This document shows, piece after piece, positions 1 to 10,400 of a DNA stretch of 40,037 nt. Origin of the DNA: a virus. Below the pieces are notes generated by a model. It searched no databases, was not told where the DNA came from, and worked only from the letters and a program-made list of their open reading frames with translations. The stretch's first letter is position 1. The number at the start of each line of letters is the position of its first letter. Both the position numbers and the translations under genes were made by a program. The DNA lies in IMG/VR virus record IMGVR_UViG_3300023184_000264, positions 1-40,037 of that record; one strand, given 5' to 3'.

Positions 1-127
1 TCCAACTTGATTTTACCCCTGTTGGTACTGCTGGTGCTGCTGACTATGTGGATATTACGGGTGTTCAACTGGAACAGAACTACCAGCCAACCCCGTTTGA
101 ACAACGACCATACGGTGTAGAACTAGC
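1..127. repeat. 127-base end repeat, copy 1
   Basis: Bases 1-127 are identical to 39842-39968. The first difference is at 128 (C here, A at 39969), a synonymous change in an Ala codon. The exact 127-base length, beginning at the first base of the window, is what a de Bruijn graph assembler run at k=127 leaves at a branching vertex. It therefore most likely marks a circular or permuted genome with two downstream variants, not a biological terminal repeat. It lies inside the tail fibre coding sequence. Confidence 0.9.
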
Positions 128-473
128 CCTATGCCAACGGTACTATGAAGATTCAATTACTGTCGTTGGACAAGCAGGTTCATATGCTGCTGGACTTGGT
201 GGTAATACTTATTGCTCAGGGGTTTTTTTTAAGACTACAAAACGAATTGCACCGAGTTCAACAAATGGTGCAAATGATACCCCTGGGAATATTCGTCTTT
301 GGGATAATACTGGAACTGCTGGAAGAGCCTCTCTTTATAGAGCAGGTTGGGCAACTACAACTACGGCGACAATTGACTGGTCTGGCACTTGGGGCTTTAA
401 CCTTACAACAACGGGAAGTATAACGGATGCAGCGATGGTTGCATTCAGATGGGCATTTAGTGCGGAGTTATAA
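1..473 (+). CDS. Tail fibre protein, C-terminal part (variant A)
   Basis: This is the 3' part of a tail fibre gene that is open from the first base and lacks its start here. It encodes the end of a carbohydrate-binding-like beta domain (..VDITGVQLEQNYQPTPFEQ..), then the motif ELALCQRYYE, then a roughly 100-residue tip ending FRWAFSAEL. The gene starting at 39295 at the other end of the window has the same beta domain and motif, in the same frame. Joining the ends through the shared 127 bases gives one continuous 339-residue protein (39295-39968 plus 128-473). ELALCQRYY is a recurrent motif in phage fibres, and sequence after it usually varies. Its role is probably host-surface binding at the tail tip. 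A separate paralogous fibre gene is the alternative to a circular join. The family is confident; the exact ligand is unknown. Confidence 0.85.
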   Translation, partial: QLDFTPVGTAGAADYVDITGVQLEQNYQPTPFEQRPYGVELALCQRYYEDSITVVGQAGSYAAGLGGNTYCSGVFFKTTKRIAPSSTNGANDTPGNIRLWDNTGTAGRASLYRAGWATTTTATIDWSGTWGFNLTTTGSITDAAMVAFRWAFSAEL

Positions 474-631
474 TGTATAAAACATACACAAGTCCAATGA
501 CGGGCGTAATTCAAGTTGTTCGTTTATTGGATAATGCTTTTATTCAACCTCACGAATGGCACCCCGATTATCAGGCGTATCTTGCATGGGTCGCTGAAGG
601 TAACACCGCTGAAGAATGGACAGGTGCGTAA
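473..631 (+). CDS. Small tail-fibre-associated protein
   Basis: A 52-residue protein starting at an ATG that shares its first base with the fibre gene's TAA (TAATG). It begins MYKTYTSPMTGVIQVVRL and ends YLAWVAEGNTAEEWTGA. The YLAWVAEGNT stretch resembles short segments found in proteins encoded just behind phage tail fibres, including assembly-chaperone-like proteins. I infer a role in fibre assembly or as a small fibre accessory. There is no Shine-Dalgarno, so translation probably depends on reinitiation from the fibre gene. The gene is real by coupling and position; its function is uncertain. Confidence 0.75.
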   Translation: MYKTYTSPMTGVIQVVRLLDNAFIQPHEWHPDYQAYLAWVAEGNTAEEWTGA

Positions 632-1191
632 TGGGTATCACACAATCAATCGGTGCTAGTTCACTAATTAAAGCAGGCGTATGTACAAGTAGCACACGCC
701 CTGCATCACCATATGCAGGTCAAACAATTTTTGAAACAGACACCAACAAAACGCTTGTATGGAATGGTTCTGCTTGGATAATCACAAACAGCCCATATAT
801 TAACTATGCATCATCACAAGCATTTACTGGTTTCACAAAAGGTAATGCAACTATTGTCTCTAGATATGTTAAAGAAGGAAACTTTGTTCATTTCTGGGGG
901 CGATGCACACTTGGTTCGACATCTTCCATGACGGGTCCTTTAGATATTGCTTTACCTGTCCCTATTTCTGCATCGTCAACCATTATTGACCCTGTTGGAA
1001 CTTGCAACGCATATAACGGTTCGTTGATTTATATTGGTCATCCAATTAACTTGTTTGGTGGTGATGTCCGTTTGACTTGGTTGGTAACATCAGGCACTTA
1101 CGCAACACAATCAGACACAAATTCCACTGTTCCTTTTACTTGGAAAGCAACAGATTATTTTATGTGGAACTTTTTTTACGAGGCGGCATAA
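631..1191 (+). CDS. Receptor-binding or tail-tip protein, paralogue 1
   Basis: A 186-residue protein. An in-frame GTG-type start at 616 exists, but the ATG at 631 overlaps the upstream TAA by one base, as at the neighbouring junctions, so I chose 631. Residues about 15-50 carry a conserved module (GVCTSSTRPASPYAGQ, then ETDTN.. and VWNGSAW) that also occurs in the next gene. In many phages this module is the particle-anchoring or early beta part of small tail or capsid decoration proteins. The rest is beta-rich and unlike its neighbour (FTKGNATIVSRYVKEGNFVH), consistent with a variable ligand-binding part. The role in host recognition is inferred from position and paralogy. Confidence 0.8.
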   Translation: MGITQSIGASSLIKAGVCTSSTRPASPYAGQTIFETDTNKTLVWNGSAWIITNSPYINYASSQAFTGFTKGNATIVSRYVKEGNFVHFWGRCTLGSTSSMTGPLDIALPVPISASSTIIDPVGTCNAYNGSLIYIGHPINLFGGDVRLTWLVTSGTYATQSDTNSTVPFTWKATDYFMWNFFYEAA

Positions 1192-1814
1192 TGGCTATTA
1201 GTAATAATTCAACTGGGTTACGCCCTGGTGTATGCACGTCATCGACACGCCCGACAGCCCCGTATGAGGGTCAGATGATTTACGAAACAGACACGGACAT
1301 GCTTGGTGTTTGGAACGGTTCATCCTGGCGGTACTTCGCTTCAAGTGCCACAACTAACGGGTCTGTATTGCAGGTGGTTACTAACCAGCCAGCATTTTCC
1401 GACCAAAATATAACAAGCACTTCTGAAACCATGCTTGTTAGTAGCCTTGCAACGATTACCCCCAAATCTGCTTCGTCAAAAATAGTAATATTTTTTACTT
1501 TTGGCGCATACCCAACCAATTTTCTTAACTACTATTCTTTGTTTATTCGTAGGGGTGCTGTTGGTTCGGGAAACAAAATAAGTTCTACTGGTTCAACTTT
1601 TGGTGACTGGACACACAACTATCAAATGGTTGCCAATGCTTCTTTTGGTGTTACTTCTCACCAACAATACGCCATTCACGCTTTTGATACCGCTGGCACC
1701 ACTTCACCTATTACTTATTCTTTAACTGGCAAAAATGATTCTGGCAATGCGGGTGCGCTTGTCTTGTGGTCGGGTTCCACAAACCGCATTACTTTGATGG
1801 AGATTGCGGCATGA
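1191..1814 (+). CDS. Receptor-binding or tail-tip protein, paralogue 2
   Basis: A 207-residue protein starting at the TAATG overlap with the previous gene. The N-terminus (LRPGVCTSSTRPTAPYEGQ, then YETDTD and VWNGSSW) is clearly paralogous to the preceding protein, while residues beyond about 55 are different. The C-terminal part is Ser/Thr/Gly-rich and predicted beta, ending SGSTNRITLMEIAA. A conserved base with a divergent head is the usual layout of duplicated receptor-binding proteins. It is the last of the coupled tail-fibre row: the next gene follows after a 33-base gap with its own ribosome binding site, so a functional module probably ends here. Confidence 0.8.
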   Translation: MAISNNSTGLRPGVCTSSTRPTAPYEGQMIYETDTDMLGVWNGSSWRYFASSATTNGSVLQVVTNQPAFSDQNITSTSETMLVSSLATITPKSASSKIVIFFTFGAYPTNFLNYYSLFIRRGAVGSGNKISSTGSTFGDWTHNYQMVANASFGVTSHQQYAIHAFDTAGTTSPITYSLTGKNDSGNAGALVLWSGSTNRITLMEIAA

Positions 1815-1847
1815 ACTGTAACAACAAACACTATATAGAGGATCTGT

Positions 1848-2297
1848 ATGAGCGACACAAGTAATTTTGACTATTTAGGATATGGCAAGCGTAAGCGGGC
1901 AGCTGGCAACCAGTATGGTGCCAAAGCAGCCCAGTCTGCCTATAGTCAGTTTCTGTCTCAGCAGCGTGGCGACCGCAAAGTGTTTGATATTAACAAACAG
2001 TTTGAACAGGCAGCCCCTGGAGTTGTTGGAAGTTTTACTAAGCGTGGTTTGGCTGGTCCTGGTGTGCAGTCAGGTATCTATAGTAAGGGTTTAACTGATT
2101 TTGCTAATCAGAAAACTGAAGATATTAACGCTAGCCAGTTGGGGACTGCTGGAGATATCCAACAGTCTAAACTTGGTGATGCGCAGACTTATGCTGACTA
2201 CCAGGCTCAGCTGGCTCAGTTAGAGTTTGAAAAGAATAGTAATATTGCAAATACAGCAGCGTCTTTGACTGCTTGGAAACCGTTTTTAGGAGCGTAA
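1848..2297 (+). CDS. Small internal-virion-like protein
   Basis: A 149-residue protein with a GGAT ribosome binding site upstream. It is rich in Gln, Ala, Gly and Ser, lacks signal or membrane segments, and contains the pattern SFTKRGLAGPGVQSGIYSKG followed by a long Gln/Ala helix (DAQTYADYQAQLAQLEFEK). Similar Ala/Gln-rich proteins lie between the tail genes and the giant virion protein in podovirus-type phages, where they are ejected with the DNA. I infer that role from composition and position only; no family is recognised with certainty. Confidence 0.7.
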   Translation: MSDTSNFDYLGYGKRKRAAGNQYGAKAAQSAYSQFLSQQRGDRKVFDINKQFEQAAPGVVGSFTKRGLAGPGVQSGIYSKGLTDFANQKTEDINASQLGTAGDIQQSKLGDAQTYADYQAQLAQLEFEKNSNIANTAASLTAWKPFLGA

Positions 2298-2299
2298 TT

Positions 2300-3421
2300 A
2301 TGGCAGCGAAAAAGAAAACCTCACCACCTCCTGCTCCTACGAGTACGAAGTTAACACCGTATAAGATCACTCCTGTTAAGGGTGGTACTATTTCTTCTAA
2401 GGATGCTGGTCCGACTAGTCGTGTAACTAATGCCCCTAAAGAAAAAGCTTTATTGGCTAAACTTCCCACTGTTCCTGAATTAGCTAAAATTAAAGCTGAT
2501 GCGGTTGCTGCGGCTGCTGCTAAAGCTGCTGGTTCTAGTTCTGGTCGTAATGTTTTGAATGACTACACCCAGCAACTTCAGTCTTTGCTTACAGGTGGTA
2601 CTTATGGTAAGTCTTATGATGATTTGCAATCTCAACTTGAGGGTATTTATGGTAATGCACAGTCTGATTTAACAAATAATCGTAATACAGATATTGCTGG
2701 CTTAGGTGCTCTTTATGGTGGTGCACAAACTGCTTTGGATGCCAGAAACAAAACTGGTCTTGCTAACTTACAAACTGGATACGACACTGCACGTACTAGT
2801 CTTGGTGATTTAAATACACAGGCTGGTAAAACCATTAATGCTTCTATGGACAGTTTGCAAACAATGCTTCAGGGTCAGGCTAATCCTTATGCGGATTTGC
2901 AGGCACAAGCTGTCAATCCTACTGCACAGTTGTCGTCATTTTTGCAAGGTCAAAATGTTGGGGATCAGCAGACGCAAGATTATGCTCAAGTGCTGAATGC
3001 ACAGAATGCGGGTTCTGCTGGTGCGTTTAATAACTTGGCTGGTGTATTGCGTAGCATTGCTGGAGCCGATAAACAGGGTGCTTTGAATGATGTTGCTGTA
3101 CAGCGTGATGCTTCTACTCGTCAACTTGCTAGCAACAACCAAGCTTACGGTAATCAACTAACACAGGGTTTGCTTGCTGACCAGCTGAAGATGGGTCAAA
3201 CTTATGATGCTAATACCTTCGACCTTTCAAAGGGTCAACTAAGTGACACTTCTAATATTAATCAAGCTTATGGTCAGAATAGAAATACTTACAATCAGGG
3301 ATTGATGAATGCTACTCAGGGTATTGCTTCAGATAAAACTGGTCAACAGAATGCTTTAATAACTCAATTGTTGGCTTCTATTGCTAAAGGTGGAGTTCCA
3401 AAGAAAGGTAAGTTGTTCTAA
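2300..3421 (+). CDS. Ala/Gln-rich internal-virion-like protein
   Basis: A 373-residue protein. An AGGAG eight bases ahead of the ATG at 2300 decides the start over an upstream in-frame codon at 2273. The N-terminus is basic and Pro/Lys-rich (MAAKKKTSPPPAPTSTKL). From about residue 90 on it is a long, Gln/Asn/Ala/Gly-rich region with loosely repeated YG.A/NLQ..Y helices, and the end is basic (KKGKLF). This looks like an ejection or core protein that packs alongside DNA inside the capsid. It overlaps the next gene by one base. The function is inferred from context. Confidence 0.75.
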   Translation: MAAKKKTSPPPAPTSTKLTPYKITPVKGGTISSKDAGPTSRVTNAPKEKALLAKLPTVPELAKIKADAVAAAAAKAAGSSSGRNVLNDYTQQLQSLLTGGTYGKSYDDLQSQLEGIYGNAQSDLTNNRNTDIAGLGALYGGAQTALDARNKTGLANLQTGYDTARTSLGDLNTQAGKTINASMDSLQTMLQGQANPYADLQAQAVNPTAQLSSFLQGQNVGDQQTQDYAQVLNAQNAGSAGAFNNLAGVLRSIAGADKQGALNDVAVQRDASTRQLASNNQAYGNQLTQGLLADQLKMGQTYDANTFDLSKGQLSDTSNINQAYGQNRNTYNQGLMNATQGIASDKTGQQNALITQLLASIAKGGVPKKGKLF

Positions 3422-4473
3422 TGACTGATCAAGAAATACAAATGCTTATGGCTCTTGCTGCTGCAAAACAAGGAAACAAAAATGTTGCTGGAGTTCTGGG
3501 AAATCTAGATAACCCGATGCTTGCTGTATTAGCTGGTGCTTATGATCCACGTACTGCTTCTGGTGCACAAGGTGGTGGTGGACCTTTCTGGTCTAAGTAT
3601 TCACAATCACAAGATCCTGTTATTCAGGATATTATTGGAAAAATATCTCAAGGTTTTGATAAGTATCAGTTGAATAGTTATATTGATTCTCTTGCTGCTC
3701 AAGGTCAGGATTTGGGTTCTTTTCAAGTTGCCGATTTAAAGGGTGTTGCATCTTCTTTGCAAAAAGAATATGTTGATGGTCCTTCTACTTCTGGTGGTGC
3801 CGCATCTAAGGATCCTTTTTCTAAAGCTGGCATTCCTAATCCTGGAGAATTGTATACACAAGAAAACGTTCCTTTGTCTGCCCCCAATACTAAGCATATT
3901 CAAGATATTCAAACTAAACTCGCTGCGGATACAGCAGGGTATGGTGATGCTGCGTATAATGCTTCTGTAGCACGTAATGATTTGTCTTTGGGTGTTGCTT
4001 CAAAAGAAGGCGATAAAAAATTAAAAACTAGTGATGTTTTTAAATGGCTTGAACAAGCGATGGGTAAAGGTAAGGGTGCTCTTGCTCTTAATCGTGTTCG
4101 TGCTCATTACACTAATACTCATCAAGGTGAAATTTCATTGTCTGATTTAAATAAATCTTTAAATGAAGCTGGTGCTAAAGTTTACAAGAATTCAAATCCT
4201 AAGGGTGTTGATGTTGCAAAGTTCAAACAGGGTGTTGCTGAGGTTACTGGTAAAGCTAAAGGATCTCAAGGTTTGGGATATAATAAAAATGCACAGCAAA
4301 AATATGATGCTGCTATGACGCAAAAAGTTGGTATGGAATATCTTGATGCTGCTGCTCAGCAGCGTCAACAGGCTATTCGTGAAGGACAAATGCAGGCTAC
4401 TGCCCAGTCTGGAGCCACTCCTTCTACTGATGCTATGAAACAAATCCTTAAATTTATTGCTGCAACTAAGTAA
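3421..4473 (+). CDS. Internal-virion-like protein
   Basis: A 350-residue protein coupled by TAATG to the preceding gene. It is soluble and mostly helical, with Gly/Ala/Gln-rich linkers (residues 30-60 and 300-340) around a more globular middle that includes ALNRVRAHYTNTHQGEISLS. It is the third of a run (149, 373, 350, 2652 aa) that mirrors the set of internal virion proteins placed before the large ejection protein in podoviruses. No enzyme motif is visible. A scaffold or tail-interior protein is possible instead. Confidence 0.75.
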   Translation: MTDQEIQMLMALAAAKQGNKNVAGVLGNLDNPMLAVLAGAYDPRTASGAQGGGGPFWSKYSQSQDPVIQDIIGKISQGFDKYQLNSYIDSLAAQGQDLGSFQVADLKGVASSLQKEYVDGPSTSGGAASKDPFSKAGIPNPGELYTQENVPLSAPNTKHIQDIQTKLAADTAGYGDAAYNASVARNDLSLGVASKEGDKKLKTSDVFKWLEQAMGKGKGALALNRVRAHYTNTHQGEISLSDLNKSLNEAGAKVYKNSNPKGVDVAKFKQGVAEVTGKAKGSQGLGYNKNAQQKYDAAMTQKVGMEYLDAAAQQRQQAIREGQMQATAQSGATPSTDAMKQILKFIAATK

Positions 4474-4491
4474 CGAATTGGTCAACAGTAT

Positions 4492-7400
4492 ATGGCTAAT
4501 CCTTACAATGACCCTCGTTACGCAATGGCTCAAGCCATGCGTCAACAAAAACAGGCTTCACTTGCTCCAACTCCTTTAGGACCTGCTCCTAGTGCTTCGG
4601 CTGTTGCATATGGACGTCAAGCTAGCAATATGGCTGCTTCTAATCCTAGTTTGCGTGATGCTATTGCTGCTATTGGTCAGGGTAAAAAATCTGCTGCTCC
4701 AAAGGGTGGCATTATGGGGACTGTTCTTGGCAATCCAATTGCTCAGGGCATTTTAAAACCATTGGGTGTTCTTGCGTTGCCAGGTAAAGCTGTTGTTTCA
4801 ACTCTTCGTGAAGGTCTTGATGCTATTGATGGTAATCCAAATACAAAAGCGTCATTTAGTGATTTAACTAAACAAATTAAGGATCCTGGTTTTGGGTTTG
4901 GTAAAGCATTCCATATTGACACTGGAAATAAATGGCTTGATCGTGCTATTGGACTTGTTGGGGATGTCGCTACTGACCCTATTACTTATGCAACTTTTGG
5001 TGCTGGTAAATTTGCTGGTTATGCTGGTAAACTTGATCTCGCTGAAGCTGTACTTAAACATACTGGTGATGAGGCTCTTGCTGCTGCTGTTGCTCGTAGT
5101 GGTCGTGCTGCTATTAAGAGTGAAGAGTTGTTGACTCAACTTGGTGCTAATCGTCATGGTTTGTATATGTTTGGTAAGCGTCTTGAAGTTGGAAAGATGG
5201 GTCAGGGTTTACGTATTCCTGGTACTGGTGCTATTGGTCAGATGACTGAAAATGGTATTGCTAAACTTCGTTTACTTGGTTCTGAAACTCGTTTGGGTGC
5301 TTTTGTACAAAAAATTACTTTGCCTGCTGACGATCTTGCTGCACGTCAAGCTTTGTTGCGTGGTACCACTGCTGGTGGTGTACCTATTTCCGATAAAACT
5401 AGTGCTGCGTTAATTGGTTATTTCACTGCTAATCCTTTGCAGCGTAGAATCACTGGTGAAGTTTTGCAAGCTGAACGTCAGAATCTTATGCAGATTCTTC
5501 AATCAGAAGGTGCACAGGGCCTTAATGCCTACAAGGATACTATTTATAAGTATCTTGAAAATCCTGCTTTGTTGGCATCTGCTCCTGCTGATGTTCAACG
5601 TGCTGCAGAAGTTTGGGGTGCTGGTTTTTTTCATTCATATGAAAATAAGATTGGTGAGTCTTTAAAGGCTGTTGATCCCGCTGCTGATTTTAAAGCCGTT
5701 ACTGATTATTTTCCACATATACAAACTGACGAAGCTATTGCTTATCGTGCTAATCCTAATAGTCCTCATGCTCGTGAGTTGAATACTATTTATGCTCGTG
5801 ATCCTATGGAGGGTGGTAAGAACTTCAAGACTCGTACTATGCAAGAAGGAGACATGTGGTTTGGACACAAGTTAACTATTGAAGATATTAAGAGTACTGA
5901 ACGTTTAAATGAACTTGCCAATGCTGGTGGGTTTACTGGGAACTTTTTTGAGACAGATATTTCTAAAGTTGCTACTCGCTATGTAGAAGAATATGCTAAG
6001 GAAGCTGGTGTTATTGCCAAGCATCAACATCTTGCGGATGCTGGTTTTTGGGATCGTGCACAGGCAGTTGAGATGGGTACATCTTTTGTCGATGGTGAAC
6101 TTGTTAAGAATGTTAAAAAGAATGTTGCGTCTATTTCTTCTGATTTGCGAGATGCACATAATAATCTTGCTAAATCTTGGCTTGGTTTATCTAGTGCTGT
6201 TACGGAACATCAAGTTGCTTTGACTAAGCAACTTGCTGAATTAACGTCTCCTACTGGTGCTTTGGGTTCTAAGGAGTTGTTGCTTTCTACTGAGGCTGCC
6301 TTGAATGATATTCTTTCTAGTTCTATGAATATTGGTGCTGATCAACTTAGTTTAGTTGGTGCTGCTATTGGTACTTCTAAAAACAAAATGGCTGAATTAT
6401 TTGGTTACACATACAAAGCTGGAAAACTTGTTGCTAAGGATACTGGTTTAGAGGTTATTGATTCTCCTCATGTTCTTGGTGGTTTAACTAATTATTTAGA
6501 TAATCTTCAGCAAGAAGTTTTACAACTTGAACATTCTATGCGTCCTTTAGAGTCTGATCTTACTGGTCAAGCATTGCAGGATGTTTACAAAACTTCTGAA
6601 GTACAAATGAAGTTGTTACAGCAAAAACTTGAACAAACTAGTGCCAAGGTTGAGCAAATTGTTGCTTTTGGTAATCAACTTGAAGATTCGCTTCAAAAGG
6701 TTATTAATGGAGAAGTTGTTGGTAATGTCAGTACTGATGTTACCAATATTCTGGGTGTTATTGGCGCTGATGGTGTTCTTAGTAACTCTCATGCTCGTGA
6801 ACTTATTGGTGGTCAGTTTGATATTGGTCAATCTTTACAACAGTATCTTACTGGGGTTGTAAATAAAGATGGTGGTTTGTTTCAGCAATTAACTAGTGTT
6901 ACTCCTTTGGCTAAGGATACTGTTACTAAAATGCCAATTAGTTCTTATTATGATAATATTGCTAAAGTATTTACTGGTGAAATGGCATTTAATGATGTTC
7001 GTTCTATGGGTATTTTTGCTTTGCTTAATGATTCTCGTTTATATGGGCAAAATATTCCTGGATTTTTACAAAATGTTAGAGAGGAATTAATTACTCAACT
7101 TAGACAGGCTGATGAAGTTCAGTCTATTTTGAAAGATATTGCTTCTCAACAGCAAGCTGGTGGTCGTCTTACTGCACGTAAACTTTTTGAATCACAGATT
7201 ACTCCAGCGTATGATAGAGCTTTGTTGTATACTGAACAATCTAAAGGCATGACTGATTGGCTTGGTAAATTTAAGTCTACTGAAATTGGATTGAAGAGTT
7301 TGGATTCACCTATTGATTGGTCTGTTGTTGATAAGTATGTTGAAGCTAATCCTTGGTTGGCTGATTTTACTCCTACTGCTTCGTATGGTTCATCTATTGA

Positions 7401-10400
7401 GGACTTAATGGGTTCAAATGTTCCTAACTCGCAGTATCTTGCAGATAGGTTAAGTAGTTCAGGCGCTCCTCAGTTTACTCCTCCTGCAACATATGGTGAA
7501 TTAGTTTCTCAAGTTGAAGAAGCTCTTTACAAGAAAGAACTTCTTCTTAATGAAAAGTTCTTTGAGTTTGGTAGTGGTGTTGGTGCAAAATCTTATACAG
7601 GTAAGGAACTTGTTGATACGCATGCAAAGATTCAAAATATTAATGATGAGATTCAAAGACTGCGTTCAAAGAAGGCTAGTGGATTAAAATCACGACTAGA
7701 AAATCTTGGATATAACAAACAAGATATTGGAACTGTTGCTGGCCGTGAGCAGCGTGCTGCGATTGCAGAACAAGCTAAATTTACAGCTTTGTCTAAAGAA
7801 GATTCAGCTAAATATGCACAACTTGTACAAATGCGTAATGAGTTAACTGGTGGTGGAACTCGTATTAATCCTAACTGGTTTGTTGATGGAACAACATCAC
7901 GCAAAGCTTTGGGTAATGCTTTAACTAATTATACTATGGTTTCTGAAGTAAACTCTCGTTGGGCTGCTGTGACAGCAATGCTCGGTGTTCATGGTGTTGC
8001 ACCAACTGAAAGAATGTTTACGCAAATTACTGAGAATGTTGGTAATAAATTTATTCCTGTTATTGAACAAAGTTTGCATGATTCTCGAAATGCGATTGGA
8101 ATATTAACACGTCTTGATGCTGAAATGGCTGCAAAACTTTCTGAAGGTGGTGCTGGAGTTTCTGCTGGTAAAATTTTTGCTGACCATATGAACTCTTTAT
8201 CTGTTCAAGAATATGATACACTTGCTTCGGCTATTGGACATAAAAATATGGCTACTGGTGATGCTTATGCAATGCGTCGTGGACGTCTTGATGCTATGAA
8301 GCTTGGTACAACTCCACAAGAAAAAAGAGCTCTTGAGAACAAATATCTTGAAGAAACTGTTCGTCCTTGGTATGAATCTGCTTTCCCAGGAAAAAAGGTT
8401 TCTAAAGAAAATATGAAAACAGCTCTCAAGTCTGAATCTAAATCTTCTGCAAAATCTGCTCGTGCTACCATGATGACTGCATGGTCTGAAACTGCAGATG
8501 CTTCTATGGTTAAACGCTGGTTTGAAGATCAGATTGGTGTATCTGCTGTTCAGGCAAAAAGCAGCATGGTTAGTGGTCGTGTTGGCGAATCTGGTAGTGA
8601 ATTTTCTACTCGTGTTGTCAGTGGACATAATGTTTTGGATGTTAAGATAAAGAATCTTCAAGAAGCTCGTATACGTTTTAAACGCATGCTTTCTCCAGAT
8701 ATGAATATTGCAGAATTTTTTAATGATCCTTCTGCTGTTCAACGTACACCAACCTTTTATGCGTATATGCTTCAAAAAGAAGCAGATACTCTAGCTGAAC
8801 GTATTGCCGTTAAAGAATCCGCCACTGGTTCTGCTGGTGTTATTGTTGACAGATTAAAATCTGCAAAAGCTACTGCTGCTACTTATAAATCTGAAGCTGA
8901 TTTACTTGCTGCTGGTGTTAAAGTTCCAGATAATTTTGTTGCTAAACTTGATGCTATTAAACCACGTATTTCTGCTATTGAATCTGCTGACAGTGCAGTT
9001 TCTGCTGCACAGTCTAAACTTGATGATGTTGTTGGAAAAAGTAAGGAACTTCAGGATTCTATTACAGCAAAGAATGAAGCATGGATTGCTTCTGGCAAAT
9101 ACAAGGGAAAGCGTCCTTTAACAGATGGTGAAACCGCTAGTATTGCTAAGTTAAAATCTGAACTTGCTTCTGCAAAAAAAGCCGTTGCTGATACAAGTAA
9201 AGCAAGAACTGCTATTCCTAATCTATCTAAGGGTGAATCTGATTTTTATGATATTGTAAAGACTGAAATGGCACGACCAGCTCCTGAACCAGTTGTTACA
9301 CGCAAAGCTAATCCTTTAACTGGTCAAGGTCAACGCACAAAACCTGGTGTTGTTGATCGTCCTTATGCTGATCAAGCTAAGAAGAGTCTTGATGAATATA
9401 ATGCCATGATTGAAAGTACTATGCATTCAAAAGCTAAAGCTGATCAGGAAATGGTTAATGCTATTGATGCTTTGGCTGGTCATCAACTTCCTGCTTATCG
9501 TCATGGTTTTATTGACCCTCAAGGACGTGTTGTAACTTTAAAAAATGGAGAAGTTCTTACTTTTTCTGAGGCTGAACACAGATCGTTGTATCATGGTCCT
9601 GGTGGTCGTGTTCGTAATCAGGTTTTACGTGAAAATGCTGATGCTGCTATTCGTGATACTAAGAGTCAAATTGAAAAGTTAAGTGTTCTTAAACAGCAGT
9701 ATCAGGATACACTTGCTCGTACGTATACTTTAAAGTTATCTGCTACTGATGTATCTGCTTTACAACAGGAGATTGCTTCTATTGAAAGTAAACTTGTTGG
9801 TTTAAATAAAGACATTGTTGGGTTTACTATTGATAGAGAATCCGCTCTTGCTTCTACGCAAGCTATGGCTCTTGAGAAGATGCGTATTTTGGTTAATGGT
9901 TCTAAAACAAATGGTGCTGTTTTTGATCAGGCTGGTTTGTCACAATTTGCTAAGTTTGAACACCCAACTCAAGCTAATATTGTTAGTCGTGTTAGTCCAG
10001 GTAGAAACATTTTTGATTATTTTGATAAGAATCCACGGTATGGTGCTTCTGCTAAAGAAGCTACTCGTCGTCAAGCAGCAATTGCTAAAGCGTGGGCTGA
10101 AACTCCAGAGTTTAAGTATTTAGATAAACTTTCTGTTAAAGAAAAAGATGTCTTTGTTCGCATGTATCAAGATATGACTAGTAGAACTGACTCTATGCTT
10201 GCTCATCAACAAGAGTTGACTGCACAAGCTAATCGTGCTGTTGCTGATAGTGCTACTGCTGGTCATGCTGTTGTTGAAGCACAGAAATCTGTTCAAGAAG
10301 CTGCACAGCAAGCTTCTGATAGATTGGCTGTTACTACTGGATCCGCTCCTGTAGATGCTATGGGTAATCCACTTCCTCAACCTACCACTCCTTTTGAGGC

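Noticed and set aside
1-127. Biological terminal direct repeat of the virion DNA
   Set aside because: It lies within a coding gene, is exactly 127 bases and is followed by a divergent alternative end, which fits an assembly graph junction better.
1-473. Diversity-generating retroelement acting on the fibre tip
   Set aside because: No reverse transcriptase gene and no template repeat; the variants differ wholly, not at adenine positions.
8197-8775. 192-codon leftward frame inside the giant gene
   Set aside because: Composition is that of a shadow frame (Ser/Arg/Phe/Ile-rich, no start signal), and it is fully inside an intact 2652-codon gene.
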